A DNA stretch of 64,000 bases from NCBI RefSeq assembly GCF_038396785.1, contig NZ_CP151087.1:4340001-4404000 (forward strand), given 5' to 3'. Within the stretch, counting starts at the first letter, position 1. Each line of letters opens with the position of its first letter. The stretch comes from Sphingobacterium thalpophilum. GTDB taxonomy: Bacteria > Bacteroidota > Bacteroidia > Sphingobacteriales > Sphingobacteriaceae. Below the pieces are notes generated by a model. That model was not told where the DNA came from and searched no databases. It worked only from the letters and a program-made list of their open reading frames with translations. Below are positions 63,466 through 64,000 of the stretch, piece by piece. Position numbers and translations under genes: made by a program.

Positions 63466-63855
63466 ATGAATAAGAAAATCATTTTAGCCGCTTCGTTGTT
63501 GGGAGCATTAGCTGTAATATTAGGGGCCTTTGGTGCTCATGGTCTAGAAGGAAAGGTAAGTACATATCATATTGAAACTTGGAAAACTGCAAATCAGTAT
63601 CATTTCTATCATACCTTCGCCCTGCTATTTTTATCCACTTTTTCGCGAGCAAAGACGTACTCCATTAAAGTGTCATTTATAGCTTTCCTCATTGGTATAC
63701 TTTTTTTCTCGGGATCGTTATATGTCTTAAGCGTGCGCGAAATAACCGGCTTTGGAAATCCGTCTATTTTAGGACCTATCACCCCTTTGGGAGGATTGTC
63801 GTTAATCGTTGGCTGGGTTGCATTATTTATTGCTGCACTAAAAAATAAATCGTAA
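63466..63855 (+). CDS. DUF423 small membrane protein
   Basis: The 129-residue protein has four predicted transmembrane helices and the DUF423 signature LGALAVILGAFGAHGLEGK, plus TANQYHFYHTFALLFLS and GPITPLGGLSLIVGWVALFI. Length is standard. Function is unknown; it is widespread in bacteria and lies in the inner membrane. It is monocistronic and ends at a terminator. Confidence 0.92.
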   Translation: MNKKIILAASLLGALAVILGAFGAHGLEGKVSTYHIETWKTANQYHFYHTFALLFLSTFSRAKTYSIKVSFIAFLIGILFFSGSLYVLSVREITGFGNPSILGPITPLGGLSLIVGWVALFIAALKNKS

Positions 63856-63910
63856 TCCTATTTAATTGCCTATGTTCATACGAAATCATATTCGTATCTA
63901 ATTATAACGG

Positions 63911-63944
63911 AGCCTTCTTGAATAGATTTCAGGAAGGCTTTTTT
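63911..63944 (+). terminator. rho-independent terminator of the DUF423 gene
   Basis: AGCCTTCTTGA pairs with TCAGGAAGGCT (one G-U pair) around a short loop, followed by T6. It lies about 55 bases after the stop codon. Confidence 0.8.
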
Positions 63945-64000
63945 AGGTTGCAATTGATTGAGCTTTGATCTCTTGGTTTTTTCACTCCGATATCGCTTTG

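Overview
The window looks like chromosomal DNA of a Bacteroidota bacterium, most likely family Sphingobacteriaceae (Sphingobacterium or a close relative). This is inferred from the gene content (DUF4254, DUF2723, a CCDC81-type HU/SPOR protein, M56 peptidases with TonB-plug-like segments, DUF423) and from many promoters of the Bacteroidota form TTTG-N18-21-TAnnTTTG, with few Shine-Dalgarno sites. It is mostly core genome: no insertion sequence, integrase, prophage, CRISPR array or rRNA was seen.

Layout. 1-4.3 kb: a uracil-DNA-glycosylase-like gene, a SlyD-type isomerase, a YyaL-type thioredoxin-domain protein, a leftover 3' end of an mprF-like gene, and a SixA-type phosphatase. 4.6-16.9 kb: a surface-polysaccharide/LPS region with two converging blocks. 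The plus-strand block holds a lipoprotein and seven glycosyltransferases of families GT2, GT4, GT32-like and GT90. The minus-strand block runs DUF4254, GT9 heptosyltransferase, two GT4 genes. 17.1-24.8 kb: nuoHIJKLMN, the membrane arm of complex I plus NuoI, behind its own promoter and without nuoA-G. 25.0-26.3 kb: citrate synthase. 26.5-29.2 kb: a three-gene group with an SPFH-SHOCT protein and a zinc-ribbon membrane protein. 29.5-32.2 kb: a BlaI-type repressor and an M56 peptidase with a perfect palindromic operator candidate. 32.3-35.0 kb: pth, rplY and prs, with an unusual 11-nt-period repeat array between prs and rplY. 35.2-35.5 kb: two identical tRNA-Gln genes, each with its own promoter and candidate terminator. 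35.8-42.3 kb: a DUF2723 membrane protein, an APC permease, pyrR and pyrB. 42.7-52.3 kb: a long envelope operon (TPR protein, outer-membrane barrel, HU-SPOR protein, ExbB, ExbD, TonB-like protein, FolC). 52.5-54.3 kb: ansA and a TatD hydrolase. 54.6-58.2 kb: a TolC/HlyD/ABC-2 export operon. 58.2-63.9 kb: an FKBP lipoprotein, a DHH phosphoesterase, a large anchored propeller-like protein and a DUF423 protein.

The best leads for something little described are: (i) the envelope operon at 42.7-52.3 kb, whose HU-fold/transmembrane/SPOR protein could connect a nucleic-acid-binding-like fold in the cytoplasm to septal peptidoglycan beside an ExbBD-TonB motor; (ii) the phased 11-nt repeat array at 33781-33870; (iii) the repressor/peptidase switch with its palindrome on the transcription start; and (iv) three genes whose promoters sit so close to the start codon that the mRNAs should be leaderless or nearly so. 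All functions are read from sequence patterns and family knowledge; nothing was searched or measured.
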